DNA of 64,000 bases from Pseudevernia furfuracea. Lineage: Eukaryota; Ascomycota; Lecanoromycetes; Lecanorales; Parmeliaceae. Where the stretch lies: positions 806,001 through 870,000 of the forward strand of contig JAIUPT010000036.1 of the NCBI GenBank assembly GCA_022315425.1, read 5' to 3'. Both the position numbers and the translations under genes were made by a program. A model generated the notes under the pieces. The model ran no database searches and was not told where the DNA came from. It was given only the letters and a program-made list of their open reading frames with translations. Of the stretch, positions 43,930 to 55,571 are shown one piece after another. The stretch's first letter is position 1. The number at the start of each line of letters is the position of its first letter.

Positions 43930-46900
43930 AGCTCTCGAACATAGTCTCATGACTGCGGATTCCGTAAATCTTCTTACTCGAGTCGTCGTAGATTCAGACT
44001 GCTCTCGTTATTCTTTCGCGGATCGTTCGATGTTCATTATCTACGAAAAGATCTACTCTCGATCGATTAAGGGCATCGAGAGAAGCGAAGTGCAGTCTTA
44101 AGACTATGACATTATTAGTCTCGACTGTGTGATTAGGGGAGAGTGTGTGACAGTCATTCTACGAAATGTCTTATATATGCTCGATATGAGCGTCAACCTT
44201 CTCTCGATCGATAAACTTCTAAACTTCGACATCGCTATCTTCTTTTATAAGATAGAGTATATTCTCATTAAGAACGATCTGAAGCTTATCGATACTCGCA
44301 ATCGTGATCTCTTCTTTTTGAATCTCTAACAGAGTCGAAATAGTGCTCTAATCGTCTATAGTGTGCTCTCGAATCTCATTCATCAACTCTAATATGCTCG
44401 CATGAGTCATTTGAGTTAGAACAATCTAAACAAGCTCTTAAATATGATCGTTGAGGTGAACTTCATTAAGAACATTGCGAAGAAGTATATCTGTGAATAC
44501 TATATCATGAGACGTCAGAAGACTGTCTCTTATGATAGTCTCATAGAGTTAGAAACGCAGTCTAACGAATTTGTTTATAGTGATCTCGTAGAATCTCTAT
44601 TCTCTACTGAATTCAATAACTACAGATACTTTATAATATTTAAGAATAATTTCATCTCCTACTCTAAAGTGTACTACATTCGTCATAAGAGTGAAACGTT
44701 TGTTATATTCTTACGTTTCAAAGTCTTTCTAAAGTCACGAAGTTATAAGATCTATCGTATTCGTCTCGACAATAAGAGAGAGTATATGTTTAAGATCTTC
44801 TTGAATTATCTTCTTCAGTGCGGAATCAGACAGAAGCTCACTGTATCTGAGAACTTCGAAATGAACGAGGCGATCGAACGTTTTGAGCAGATCTTGTTAT
44901 ATAAGATGTATTTTATACTATTAAGTTCTCAGCTCAACAAGTCTTTCTAACTCGAAATCGTGATTATTATCAATTATTTGATGTTGCGATCCCTTAACGT
45001 TCGAATTATTGTAACGTCATTTGAGACTTTTTATTATCGAAAGCTCATTTTATCTCATCTGCGAACGATTGATTTCATCGTCTATGCGTTAAAGCGTATT
45101 TAAAAGAAACTCGTGAATAAAAGCGAAAAGTGTGTTCTTTTAAAATATAAAGAGGAGTTCATTTTTCGTCTATATAATCTCATCAAGAAGAAGATTATTC
45201 GAGTTAATAATATTCACTTCGTTGAGAAGCGTTTCTTGATTGTGAATCTCGAAGAAAAGATAAACGTTTATGAGTTCTCGATCAAGCGATAACGTCTTTA
45301 TATATTAATATTCGCTATAAAGAAGACACTTAATGAATAGCGTATTACTAATATTTCGAAAGACATTATTCTTATTATGAAGCCCTCAACGACTATATCT
45401 GCATCTGCAATAAACAGATCAAGATTAAATTTCTCATGATCAGCTGAAAAGCAGACGTCTACATTAAAGCCCTCGTCTCTCGCACGAGTCGTATTATCGA
45501 TCGCGTTCGCGCGAGTCTCTCGGTCAATTGCTGCATTATTAGCTGTCGAAAGAATAACTCGTTTTCTCACTGTCGTCGAAATGGTTCGCGAAGATCTCGA
45601 GCTAAGTGCGATTTAAAGGGTACTTCTTGACCATCTCGACACTACGATTTCGAATCTACGAGACCTATCACCTGACTCTCTCTCGGAGACATTCGCGGCC
45701 TTTGCGTTACTGACGAATCATGTCAATAAGTCGAATATTTTCGAGTCGACGACCTATTAACAGATTATTTTCAATCAACTCTCTCGCATACACTGAGAGC
45801 TCGTTATGCAAGACGAATACAAATCTCTTATGAATAATAATACTTGATGTCTAATTCAGACGCCTTTAGATGCTTATATTCTGAGAGGTCGTTGAGTCTA
45901 TATCGTGAAGCGAGACTTCGCTGAGGAAGTCACTCGCTATAAGACTCGTTAAGTGATTCGAGATTTCGAATAACAGAAGAGTCGTGACTATTATAACACG
46001 TTCGTCTCAGTGATCAAGCTTATAAGTTATAAGGCGATCTTTGTTCTGATAGCGACTCTGAACTAAGACGTAAAACAAATAAACGTCAAAATCGTCTTTC
46101 TCTACGATAACGTTCAAGAGACGATTTATGTACGATAGTTCGATGATTTCAGTAAGAACGACATCAAAGTTTATAAGCTAAATAAGACTCTCTATGAACT
46201 TAAGCAATTTCTTAGAATTTGATATTAATACTTCTCGAAGTACATAAAGAAACTCGAACTAATACTTATCGAATCGAACGAGAGTGTCTTTATGAACGTC
46301 AAGAAGAGTATTATTGTAGCTCTCTATATGAACGATATATTAATTATCGACCTTAGCAAAATCGATATTCAGCGCATCAAAAAGGCTCTTAATGACAAGT
46401 TTTACATGTTCGACTTGAGACCTTACGTCTATTATTTAGATATGATCGTCAAAAGGAATCGTGTCGTCGATATTCTTCGTCTGGGACAAGCAGTCTATGT
46501 CACTCGTTTCTTGAAGCATTTTAACTGTTGAAGTCTTAATTTAGTCTCTACGTCTCTGAAAATTAGTCGTAAGCTACAATCTGCGAAAGAGAGCTATGTT
46601 GTCTCGAGAAAGCTATGCGAGAACTATTAATCTGTCGTGGGATCTCTCATGTATGTCATGTTAAAAACTCGTTCTAATATCGTCTATGCTGTCTCTCTTG
46701 TCAGTCGCTATTTAGTTAATTCGACTCAGACACACTAAAATGCAGTGATTCGAATCTTTCGATATCTTAGAGACACGATACATTACGAACTAATATATAA
46801 AGAATCTCTTCAAGCTCTTATCGAGTACATCGATTTCGATTGAGCTAACGACTCGACTCGAAGATCTATCTTCGACTATCTATTCAACGTCGATAGCGAC

Positions 46901-47280
46901 GTCATCAGCTAATTATTAAAGCGTCAAGTCATCGTCGCGTTATTCACTTGCGAAGTCGAGTATATCGATCAAACGTTGATTATTAAAGAAGTTATTTGAC
47001 TGAAAACTCTTTTCAATTAACTCCTGCGGCCCCGAGACTCTGATTCGAAGATCATTATAATCTTTGACGACAATCAGAGCGCAATTGCCCTCGTTAAGAA
47101 CGCTTAGTTTTATGCTCGCATCAAGCACATTGATATCGCTCATCATTTCGTGCGTGAAAAAGTCAATAACGACATCGTGAACATGCAATTCGTACTCACG
47201 AATAAACAAATGATCGACGGTCTCATCAAAGCCCTCTGCCTCGACAAATTCGTTATCTTTCGCGATGCCCTTGGGGTGGA
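43930..47280 (+). pseudogene. pol of Copia copy A1 (protease, integrase, RT, RNase H), broken
   Basis: Order read along the strand: aspartic-protease-like VVDSDCSRYS near 43,985 and NVLYMLDMSVNLLSI near 44,160; GAG-pre-integrase block YARMSHLS near 44,395; integrase core remnants such as IYRIRLDNKREYMF near 44,755; RT with TIYVR and YELKQFLRI, and the catalytic box changed to LYMNDILI near 46,322; RNase H with DNQSAIALVKNA near 47,075 and IKHIDIAHHFVREK near 47,120. The domain order places integrase before RT, as in Copia. Many stops, for example TGA where W is expected (LN*DVKQ; WDVKQ in copy A5). Confidence 0.85.
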
Positions 47281-47404
47281 ATCAGTTTCAGAATATTCTC
47301 TTAGCGTCAAAGACTAATTCTCAGCGCTCTTGCTTCTAACCTGGAGTCGCCAGTTCCAGAGGAGTGACGCTATTCACCTTGCCTGTGAACGTCAAATCTT
47401 TAGT

Positions 47405-47713
47405 ATTCTTTCGGTGTCTCTTGTCTCAAATCCTCAGCATCTTTTCGACGTCTTATTTCAGCGTCTTCTTACTTCAATTCGAAGTTGCCGGCTTCAGAGG
47501 AGACGTCTACCAAACCCCCAGCCTCTTTCGGGTCTCATGTACCCATTCTTGAACTGCCGCAACTGCCGCTGGCGTGTCGCCCTTATTCGGTTTACCACCA
47601 TGGCCCCTGAATGGATGCCATACCCTCGGGCCTCGTTCAGGTCTCGTTCGGCGCCTCAGCGCTGAATTCCGTCGCTATCACACGCCCGGCCGCTGCTGCA
47701 GCCAGTCATGAGG
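47405..47713. other. 309-bp GC-richer segment present only in copy A1
   Basis: Copies A2 and A3 run directly from ATCTTTAGT into TTTCTTTCACTGC; A1 has 309 extra bases between these points. The extra piece is clearly GC-richer and less mutated than its surroundings. Part of it (CGGCTTCAGAGGAGACGTC) resembles the sequence just upstream (CCAGTTCCAGAGGAGTGACG), so it may be a diverged duplicate rather than foreign DNA. No domain is recognised in the 111-codon frame that crosses it (47330-47665). Confidence 0.7.
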
Positions 47714-48010
47714 TTTTCTTTCACTGCTTCTTGTTCCACCCCCTCATGTATTCACCGACCTCGTTTTGGTAGAAATTTGGTGTGCACCAGGTCTATTCCA
47801 AAGAAAACTTTCAAAAAACCGCCTTTTTCCGAAAAATGGAAGTTTTGTATGAAGGACCAGAACGGATTTTTACATGTCTTCGAATTTGACATAGTCGTTT
47901 TCAGAACTTGGTTTCTTCACTTTTGTGAACCGGATTTCGCGCTAACCCGATTGGGGTTTTTTGCGTCGCGAAGTGCGAAAATCGTGTTTTCGTATTTTTG
48001 AGTATGCGAG

Positions 48011-48020
48011 CGAAGGGGAG
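48011..48020 (+). other. polypurine tract of copy A1
   Basis: CGAAGGGGAG stands immediately before the TGTCAA start of the 3' LTR, the position of the plus-strand primer of LTR elements. The same tract precedes the LTRs at 51,352-51,473 (reverse) and 59,464. Confidence 0.8.
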
Positions 48021-48183
48021 TGTCAAAATTCGGGTCACGTGACATGGTCACGTGATGCGCTAAGGCGCATCCTCATAGTCGCTCTTTACTCTCGTAGCAT
48101 TCTATAGTCAACAACTAAGTGTCCTACGTCGATAAACACCTATTCTTTAGATAAATCGTCGTTATTATTGTTAAGATAGCACA
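48021..48183 (+). repeat. 3' LTR of Copia copy A1, long variant
   Basis: Starts TGTCAAAATTCGGGTCACG and follows the 122-bp LTR to AAGTGTCCTA, then differs: it carries CGTCGATAAACACC... and continues to GATAGCACA at 48183. The extended tail also occurs left of copy A1 (about 41,330-41,383). Whether the true end is here or earlier is uncertain; both versions end in CA. Confidence 0.7.
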
Positions 48184-48600
48184 GTGAAAGCATGCGAAAG
48201 ACATTCTTCTATGATAGTGTAGTGTATGAATGATGAAGAAAGCTCTGGAGAAACCTGCTACTATACATAAATGTCAAGAAATGTCAAGCAATCACTCTTC
48301 GCCTTCTCACGTCTATCGTAACAAATGTCACAAAAAAAAAGAAAGCAGCGCTCTCGCTGTAAAATGTAAGCAAAGACTTTCAGAAGCGATTCTTCAAAAG
48401 TCGAGTGTTACGGCGAATAGCAGAAGCTGTTAAAATCTATATTTTCAACATAATTTGAATTTGTGCGACAAAAAGTTTTATCGCGATAGAGAGTTTTATC
48501 GCAGTAAAAAGTTATATTTTAAGCGTAACTAATGTAGTAGAAATATTCTAATCGATCTTTCAAGCAGTCTTTTGCTTTCGAAGTTTTGCTAACGCAGTTA
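48184..48600. other. unassigned sequence between Copia A1 and the gypsy relic
   Basis: Moderately AT-rich, with a short Lys/Ser-rich frame (48230-48433, +) of no recognisable family. Nothing is called. Confidence 0.4.
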
Positions 48601-51160
48601 AAATGTTTTACTTTTGTTTTCTTTCACGTGTGAGATCGACGACAAAACGATCGTCATATTTTTTTATAAGATTCTTTATCTTCTGCAGTGCATATATTGA
48701 ATATTATACGTTATCTTGATTATCACTATTCTTTTAGTGCATTAAATATTTAACGTTCTTCTTTAAATTTCTTCGATTAAGTAATTTCTCGATCTCATAT
48801 AATCGATACTTGATAACGAAATTCGAGTTCGTCTTAACATTATCTTTTTTCATTAATAAGAATAAAAGTGTAACACGATAATAAGAATCTTTAAATCGAT
48901 CTAAAGCAGATTTTAACTGTGTTATGAATATCATTAAATGAATACGTATAACATCAGAGAGATTCAGTCGATAAGTTAGATTGTCGATCTTTTTTAACAT
49001 CTTAAACGATTCGACTCGTTAATTAAAGAACTTGAGATTAACGTCGAGAATAAAGTAATCATAATGCAGTCTTAAGTAAACTTGATCTCTTTTGCGAAGA
49101 TTTATTATCTTATAACTATTATCGTAACGAGTCTTTGTTATAACGTTAATAAAAGTAATAATATCGTTAGTTTCTTTTCGCTTGATAAGTCGTAACTAAT
49201 TAAGATTCTCGAATAATAAGTCTATTAAAAGACTTAAAATATCTCGTACTCGAAATTCGTAGATTAATTCGTTTGATACGAATTTTATAAACGTAATTAA
49301 ATTATTAAGATATATTTATAGAAATAATAGTATAGAAAGTTAATCGTTAATATTTATAATAAGATAAAAGCGCAGAGCGATTTCGACGATTTGATTCGTT
49401 CTCTTAAATTATTCGTTCGTCTGAGAATAATAAATAGTCGAAGTCGTCATAATAGTATCCAGTTTATCGAAGATAATCTTTTAGAAAGCACTTATAAATT
49501 AATATCTCGATCGTTAATTATGATAAAAGATATGTCTCAGTTATGAGATATTAAGACGATCAATAAAATATTTACTTAATTAATTATCGTTCACTCATTA
49601 AATTCAGACACGAGAAGTTTTCTCTTAAAGAATTTATATATTACGATAAGAAGCATATTCTTATCGTCTTAATAACAAGGCGTAATAATGAAATTTATTA
49701 TTATTATATAAAACGAAATAACTAAGATAGCGATGAAATTAAGCTCGTTATAAATCGAATATCGCTTGATTTGATTAAATTAACAATCGAGATAGTGCTT
49801 TAAATAAATCTAAAGATACTTCGATAAGCTCTTAATGTAGATTGGAGATAAGATTTTAATATATATTATATAAAAATTAGTATAAAAATTCTAGTTATAT
49901 ATTAACTAAAATACTTTTCGTTATATAAACCCAGGAATATATAATCGCTGTTTATCGACATAATCGAGAATCGTATTATAAATAAGATTATTATGCTTAC
50001 GAAAGCGAAATTCTTTTGATAACTTGAATTCATTTTCCTCTTTGTCGAGCTTGAGAAGATCGATAATTTTGTTTTATTAAGAATTCTTAATATATGCTTT
50101 CGTAAGTCTCTTCTTGAAGTTATTATTTATTTCTATCAAGGTCATATAATAGATTAAAGCTTCTTCGAGTAATATCGTATTCTTATAATCGACTTCTATA
50201 ATGTTATCGTAAAGACTTTTTAACATTACTTGCTTCTTCTCGAAAGCAACGTTTATTTATAATCGAAAGAGCGCGTTAAAAACAATATTTGATTTTTCGA
50301 TCTTATAACGTATAATAAGATTAAATTCTAATAAGTACTGAGAAGCGCGAGTTAGTCGAAGATTTAATTTGTTAATAGACGAAGTAAAAAGCGTAATTTG
50401 ACGTATAATCTATATTATAACGAAATAATCTATATAAATAACTATCGATAACACTTCTAATATCTTAATGAGATATTTAATCTTACGAACTATTTATATA
50501 ATAGTAGCGACCTTGAGTTTCGTGAATTAATAATTACGTTTCGCAGCATTAATCGACTTATTAAAAAACATTATAACTTAAACGTCTTTTCGAATAGACG
50601 CTTTCTTCTCTTCTTTTATATGATATATCGTTGCTACGAATTCTTATATCTTAAAAGCGTCAATGTCGATATATAATTTACGCTTTCGATCGAAATATAT
50701 TAAAAAGATAGAAGCGCGAAAGATATTCTATAAATTCTGAAATACGAAGACTTCTTCTCGAGTAAGCTCGTAATGTAATTATATTAACGATCGTTTTCGT
50801 GTTAATTCGATAAGTTGCTTTTTAATAATAATTATAGAAATTATAATAAAAGCAGAGACTATAAAAGCTACTTTAGACTAATCTAACTTAATTATTATTA
50901 CTTGAGTAAGAGAAGTCTTACGTTCTTATAGAGACTAAGCTCGCTATGCGTATCGAGAAATGAAATTTCGTAATTATTTTATTAAATCAAGAAAGATTTT
51001 CAGATCTCGAAGACTTAACGAAAATCGAAGCGACGTAATTGTCTTGATTTTCTTCTCGACTATTAATATATTAAGAGAATCGACGCGTTATTCTAATAGC
51101 ATTATAGAAGAGAAACTCAAAAAGAATTTTATAGATGTTAAAGAAGCTCGTTTTCTTCGA
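48600..51160 (-). mobile_element. Ty3/gypsy retrotransposon relic, heavily decayed
   Basis: On the minus strand the RNase H end of a gypsy pol is readable around 50,560-50,280: KLNLRLTRASQYLLEFNLII followed by RYKIEKSNIVFNALFRL, a decayed form of the RYKxGKxNxVPDALSR block. Further down, 49,000-48,734 codes MLKKIDNLTYRLNLSDVIRI and YEIEKLLNRR, matching the integrase C-terminal/chromodomain-like segment of gypsy elements. Many stops separate them and the region is extremely AT-rich. LTRs were not found. It is a dead copy. Confidence 0.75.
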
Positions 51161-51166
51161 AGTAGC

Positions 51167-51351
51167 TGTCAAAATTCGGGTCACGTGATGCGCTAAGGCG
51201 TATTCTCATAGTCGCTCTTTACTCTCGTAGCATTTTATAATTAACAACTAAATGTTTTATCACCTAATCTTAATAAATTATAAGCTCGAACTTGCTCGAC
51301 GATTATTTCATTTATATATTATAACTACTCTATGTCTATTATAGTTATAAT
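51167..51351 (+). mobile_element. 5' LTR and leader fragment of another Copia family A copy
   Basis: LTR at 51167-51275 (starts TGTCAAAATTCGGGTCACG), then a decayed primer-binding site and leader (AATTATAAGCTCGAACTTGC), which parallels 41,488 onward. It lacks 13 bases that contain one of the two CACGTG motifs of other LTRs. The fragment stops where copy A2 begins. Confidence 0.8.
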
Positions 51352-51473
51352 TGTCAAAAATAGGTGGTAGGACACTTAGTTGTTAACTATAGAATGCTAC
51401 GAGAGTAAAGAGCGACTATGAGGATGCGCCTTAGCGCATCACGTGACCATGTCACGTGACCCGAATTTTGACA
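51352..51473 (-). repeat. 3' LTR of Copia copy A2
   Basis: 122 bp, bounded by TGTCAA (51352) and TTGACA (51473) in the given strand; the polypurine tract (reverse CTCCCCTTCG) follows at 51,474. Confidence 0.9.
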
Positions 51474-51583
51474 CTCCCCTTCGCTCGCATACTCAAAAAT
51501 GCGAAAACACGATTTTCGCACTTCGCGACGCAAAAAACCTCAATCGGGTTAGCGCGAAGTCCGGTTCACAAAAGTGAAGAAAC

Positions 51584-51649
51584 CAAGTTCTGAAAACGAC
51601 TATGTCAAATTCGAATCAAGTTCTGAAAACGACTATATCAAATTCGAAG
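51584..51649. repeat. 33-bp tandem duplication in the A2 3' untranslated part
   Basis: CAAGTTCTGAAAACGACTAT occurs at 51584 and again at 51617 (period 33). The same duplication is in copy A3 (59291-59356) but copy A1 has it once (about 47,879-47,911). Confidence 0.9.
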
Positions 51650-51899
51650 ACATGTAAAAATCCGTTCTGGTTCTTTATACAAAACTTCCATTTTTCGAAA
51701 AAAGGCGATTTTTTGAAAGTTTTCTTTGAAATAGACCTGGTGCACATTCAATTTCTATCAAAACGAGGTCGATGAATATATGAGGGGGTGAAACAAGAAG
51801 CAGTGAAAGAAAACTAAAGATCTGACGTTCACAGACAAGGTGAATAGCGTCACTTCTCTGAAACTGACGACTTCAGGTTAGAAGTAAGAGCGCTAAGAG

Positions 51900-54800
51900 T
51901 TAGTCTTTGACGCTGAGAGGATGTTCTGAGGCTGATTTCACCTCAAGGGCATCGCGAAAGGCAACGAATTTGTCGAGGCAGAGGGCTTTAATGAGATCGT
52001 CGATTATTTGTTTATCCGTGAATACGAATTGCATGTTCACGATGTCGTTATTGACTTTTTCACGCACGAAATAATAAGCGATGTTAATGTGCTTGATGCG
52101 AGCATGAAACTAAGCGTTCTTGACGAGGGCAATTGCGCTCTGATTGTCGTCGAAGATTATAATGATCTTCGAATCAGAGTCTCGGGGCCGCAGAAGTTGA
52201 TTGAGAAGAGTTTTTAATCAAATAACTTCTTTGATAGTCAACGTTTGATCGATATACTCGACTTCGCAAGTGAATAACGCGACGATGACTTGACGCTTTG
52301 ATGATCAGCTGATGGCGTCGCTATCGACGTTGAATAGATAGTCGAAGATAGATCTTCGGATCGAGTCGTCAGCTCAATCGAAATCGATGTATTCGATGAG
52401 GGCTTGAAGGGATCCTTTGTACACGAGTTCGTAGTGCATCGTGTCTCTAAGGTATCGAAAGATTCGGATCACTGTATTTTAGTGTGTCTGGGTCGAGTTG
52501 ACTGAATAGCGACTGACAAGAGAGATAGCATAGACGATATCAGGACGAGTTTTTAACATGATATATATGAGGGATCTCACGGCGAATTAATAATTCTCGC
52601 ACAGCTTTCTCGAGGCAACATAGTTCTCTTTCGCAGGTTGTAGCTTGCGACTGGTTTTCAGAGACGTGAAGGCTGGATTAAGACTTCAGTAATTGAAATG
52701 CTTCAAGAAACGAGTGACATAGACTGCTTGTCCCAGGCGAAGAATGTCGACGACACGATCCCTTTTGACGATTATGTCTAAATAATAGGCGCAAGGTCTC
52801 AAGTCGAACATGTGAAACTTGTTATTGAGGGCCTTTTTGATACGCTGAATGTCGATTTTGCTGAGGTCGATGATTAATATATCGTTCATATAGAGAACTA
52901 CAGTGATACTCTTCTTGACGTTCATAAAGACACTCTCGTTCGATTCGATGAGTATTAGTTCGAATTTCTTTATATACTTCGAGAAGTGTTAATATCAAAT
53001 TCTAAGAGATTGCTTAAGTTCATAGAGGACCTTATTTAGCTTATAAACTTTGATGTCGTTCTTGCTGAAATCATCGAGCTGTCGCACATAAATCGTCTCT
53101 TGAACGTTATCGTAGAGAAAGGCGATTTTGACGTTCATTTGTTTCACGTCCCAGTTCAGGACCGCTGTCAGGGCAAAGATCGTCTTATAACTCATAAGCT
53201 TGATCACTGAGACGAACGTGTCATGATAGTCACGACCCTTCTGCTATTCGAAATCTCGAATCACTCAGCGAGCCTTATAGCGAGTGACTTTCTTAGCGAG
53301 ACCTCGCTTCACGATGTAGATTCAGCGACCTCTTAGAATATGAGCATCTAAAGGCGTCTGAATCAGACATTAAGTATTATTGTTCATAAGAGATTTATAT
53401 TCGTCTTGCATAGCGAGCTCTCAGTGCATGCGAGAGAGTTGATTGAAAATGATCTGTTGATAGATCGTCGGCTCGAAAATATTCGACTTATTAACATGAT
53501 TCGTTAGTAACGCAAAGGTCGCGAATGTTCTCGAGAGAGGGTCAGATGATAGGTCTCGCAGATTCGAAATCGTAGTGTCGAGATGATCAAGAAGTACCCT
53601 TTGAACCGCACTTAGCTCGAGGTCTTCGCGAACCATTTCGACGACAGTGAGGGAACGAGTTATTCTTTCGATAGCTGATGATACAGCAATTAATCGAGAG
53701 ACTCGCGCGAACGCGATCGATGATACGACTCGTGCGAGGGACGAGGGCTTTGATATAGACGTCTGCTTTTCAGCTGGTCATGGGAAATTTGATCTTGATC
53801 TGTTTATTGCAGATGCAGATGCAGTCGTTGAGAGCTTTATGATGAGAGCAATGTCTTTCGAAATGTTAGTAATACGTTGTTCATTAAGTGTCTCCTCTAC
53901 AGCGAATGCTGATATATGAAGACGTTGTCGCTTGATCGAGAGCTTATAAGCGTTCGTTTTTTCTTCGAGATTCACAATCAAGAAACGCTTCTCAACGAAG
54001 TGAACATTATTAACTCGAATAATCTTCTTCTTGATGAGATTGTATAGGCGGAAAATGAACTTCTCTTCATATCCCAGAAGAACACACTTTTCGCTTTTAT
54101 TTACGAGTTTCTTTTGAATACGCTTTAACGCATAGACGATGAAATCAATCGTTCGCAGATGAGATAAAATGAGCTTTCGATGATGAAAAGTCTCAAATGA
54201 CGTTATAATGATTCGAACGTTGAGGGATCGCAACATCAAATAATTGATGATGGTCACGATTTCAGATTAGAAAGACTTGTTGAGCTGGGAACTTAGCAGT
54301 ATAAGATGCATCTTATACAGTAAGATCTGCTCAAAACGTTCGATCGCCTCGTTCATTTCGAAGTTCTCAGATATAGTGAGCTTCTGTCTGATTTCGCACT
54401 AAAGGAGATAATTCAAGAAGGTCTTAAACATATACTCTCTCTCATTGTCGAGGCGAATACGATAGATCTTATAGTCTCGTGACTCTAAAAAGACTTTGAA
54501 ACGTAAGAACATGATAAACGTTTCACTCTTATGACGAATATAGTACACTTCAGAGTAGAAGGTGAAATCATTCTTGAATGTCACAAAGTATCTGTAGTTA
54601 TTGAATTCAGTAGGGGATAGAGACTCTACGAGATTACTATAAACAAATTCGTTAGACTGCGTTTCTGACTCTGTGAGACTATCATAAGAAATAGTCTTCT
54701 GACGTTTCATGACATAGCATTCGCAGATATACTCCTTCGCAATGTTCTTGATGAAGTTCACCTCAACGATCATATTTGAAAGCTTGTTTAGATTGTTCTG

Positions 54801-55330
54801 ACTCAAATGACTCATGCGAGCATGTTAGAGTTGATGAATAAGATTCGAGAGCACACTGTAGGCGATCAAAGCACTATTTCGACTCTGTCAGAGATTCAAA
54901 AAGAAGAGATCACGATTACGAGTATCGATAAGCTTTAGATCGTTCTTGATAAGAGTGCACTCTGTCTTATGAAAGGAGACAGCGATGTCGAAGTTTAGAA
55001 GTTTATCGATCGAGAGAAGATTGACGTTCATATCGAGCACATATAAGACATTTCGCAGAGTGACTGTCACACACTCTTTTCTAATCACACAGTCGAGACT
55101 AATAATATCATAGTCTTAAAACTGCACTTCGCTTCCCTCGATGTTCTTGATCGATCGAGAGTAGATCTTTTCGTAGATGATAAACATCGAACGATTCGCG
55201 AAAGAATAACGAGAGTAGTCTGAATCTACGACGACTCGAATGAGAAGATTCACGGAATTCGCAGTCATGAGACTATGTTCGAGGGCTTTCGTGACGATTA
55301 GATTGATGACTTGATCATCAGTCGCATCGA
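51900..55330 (-). pseudogene. pol of Copia copy A2, broken
   Basis: Minus strand, same order as A1. Protease-like block near 55,235-55,205; MLDMNVNLLSIDK-type segment in 55,088-54,888; integrase remnants 54,815-54,260; RT near 53,207-52,686 with NVQETIYVRQLDDFSKND and a catalytic box read as YMND near 52,892; RNase H near 52,390-51,960 with the DNQSAIALVKNA and KHIDI motifs on the minus strand. Stops interrupt every domain. Confidence 0.8.
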
Positions 55331-55571
55331 GAATATTGAAGTCGTTCGAATTGATATTCGAATAGTGTATGATGAAGTTTAGTTCCTTCAGAAAGGCATA
55401 GTTGATATTGAGATAATCGTTCTCCTCTGGAGCAGAGGCATTGAAAGACGTCTCTTCGATGCGCTTGCGCTTGTTGCTTGAGAGTTCATTCTCGAAGTCG
55501 AAGGTCTTTGTCTTCTTCTTCTTTTTCTCTTTCGTTATGAATTTCTCAGACTTGAGATAAGAGAACTTGAT

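Larger units (their letters stand above)
41385..48183 (+). mobile_element. Copia retrotransposon family A, copy A1, decayed
   Basis: About 6.8 kb. Direct LTR pieces flank a gag-protease-integrase-RT-RNase H order, which defines Ty1/Copia. Left LTR (41385-41487) lacks its first bases; right LTR begins at 48021 after a polypurine tract. The coding part carries many stop codons, often at positions that are Trp or Gln in the less damaged copies, and many transitions, as expected of RIP. Features found only in A1 among the copies seen: a 122-bp tandem duplication in the leader (41954-42197) and a 309-bp GC-richer segment (47405-47713). It cannot make its proteins now. Confidence 0.9.

Noticed and set aside
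51960..52217. Conserved-looking 70-90 codon frames (46940-47209 -, 52008-52217 +, 58660-58929 -) recurring in copies
   Set aside because: They repeat only because the element repeats. Each is antisense to the RNase H region, where the DNQSAIAL motif is on the coding strand.
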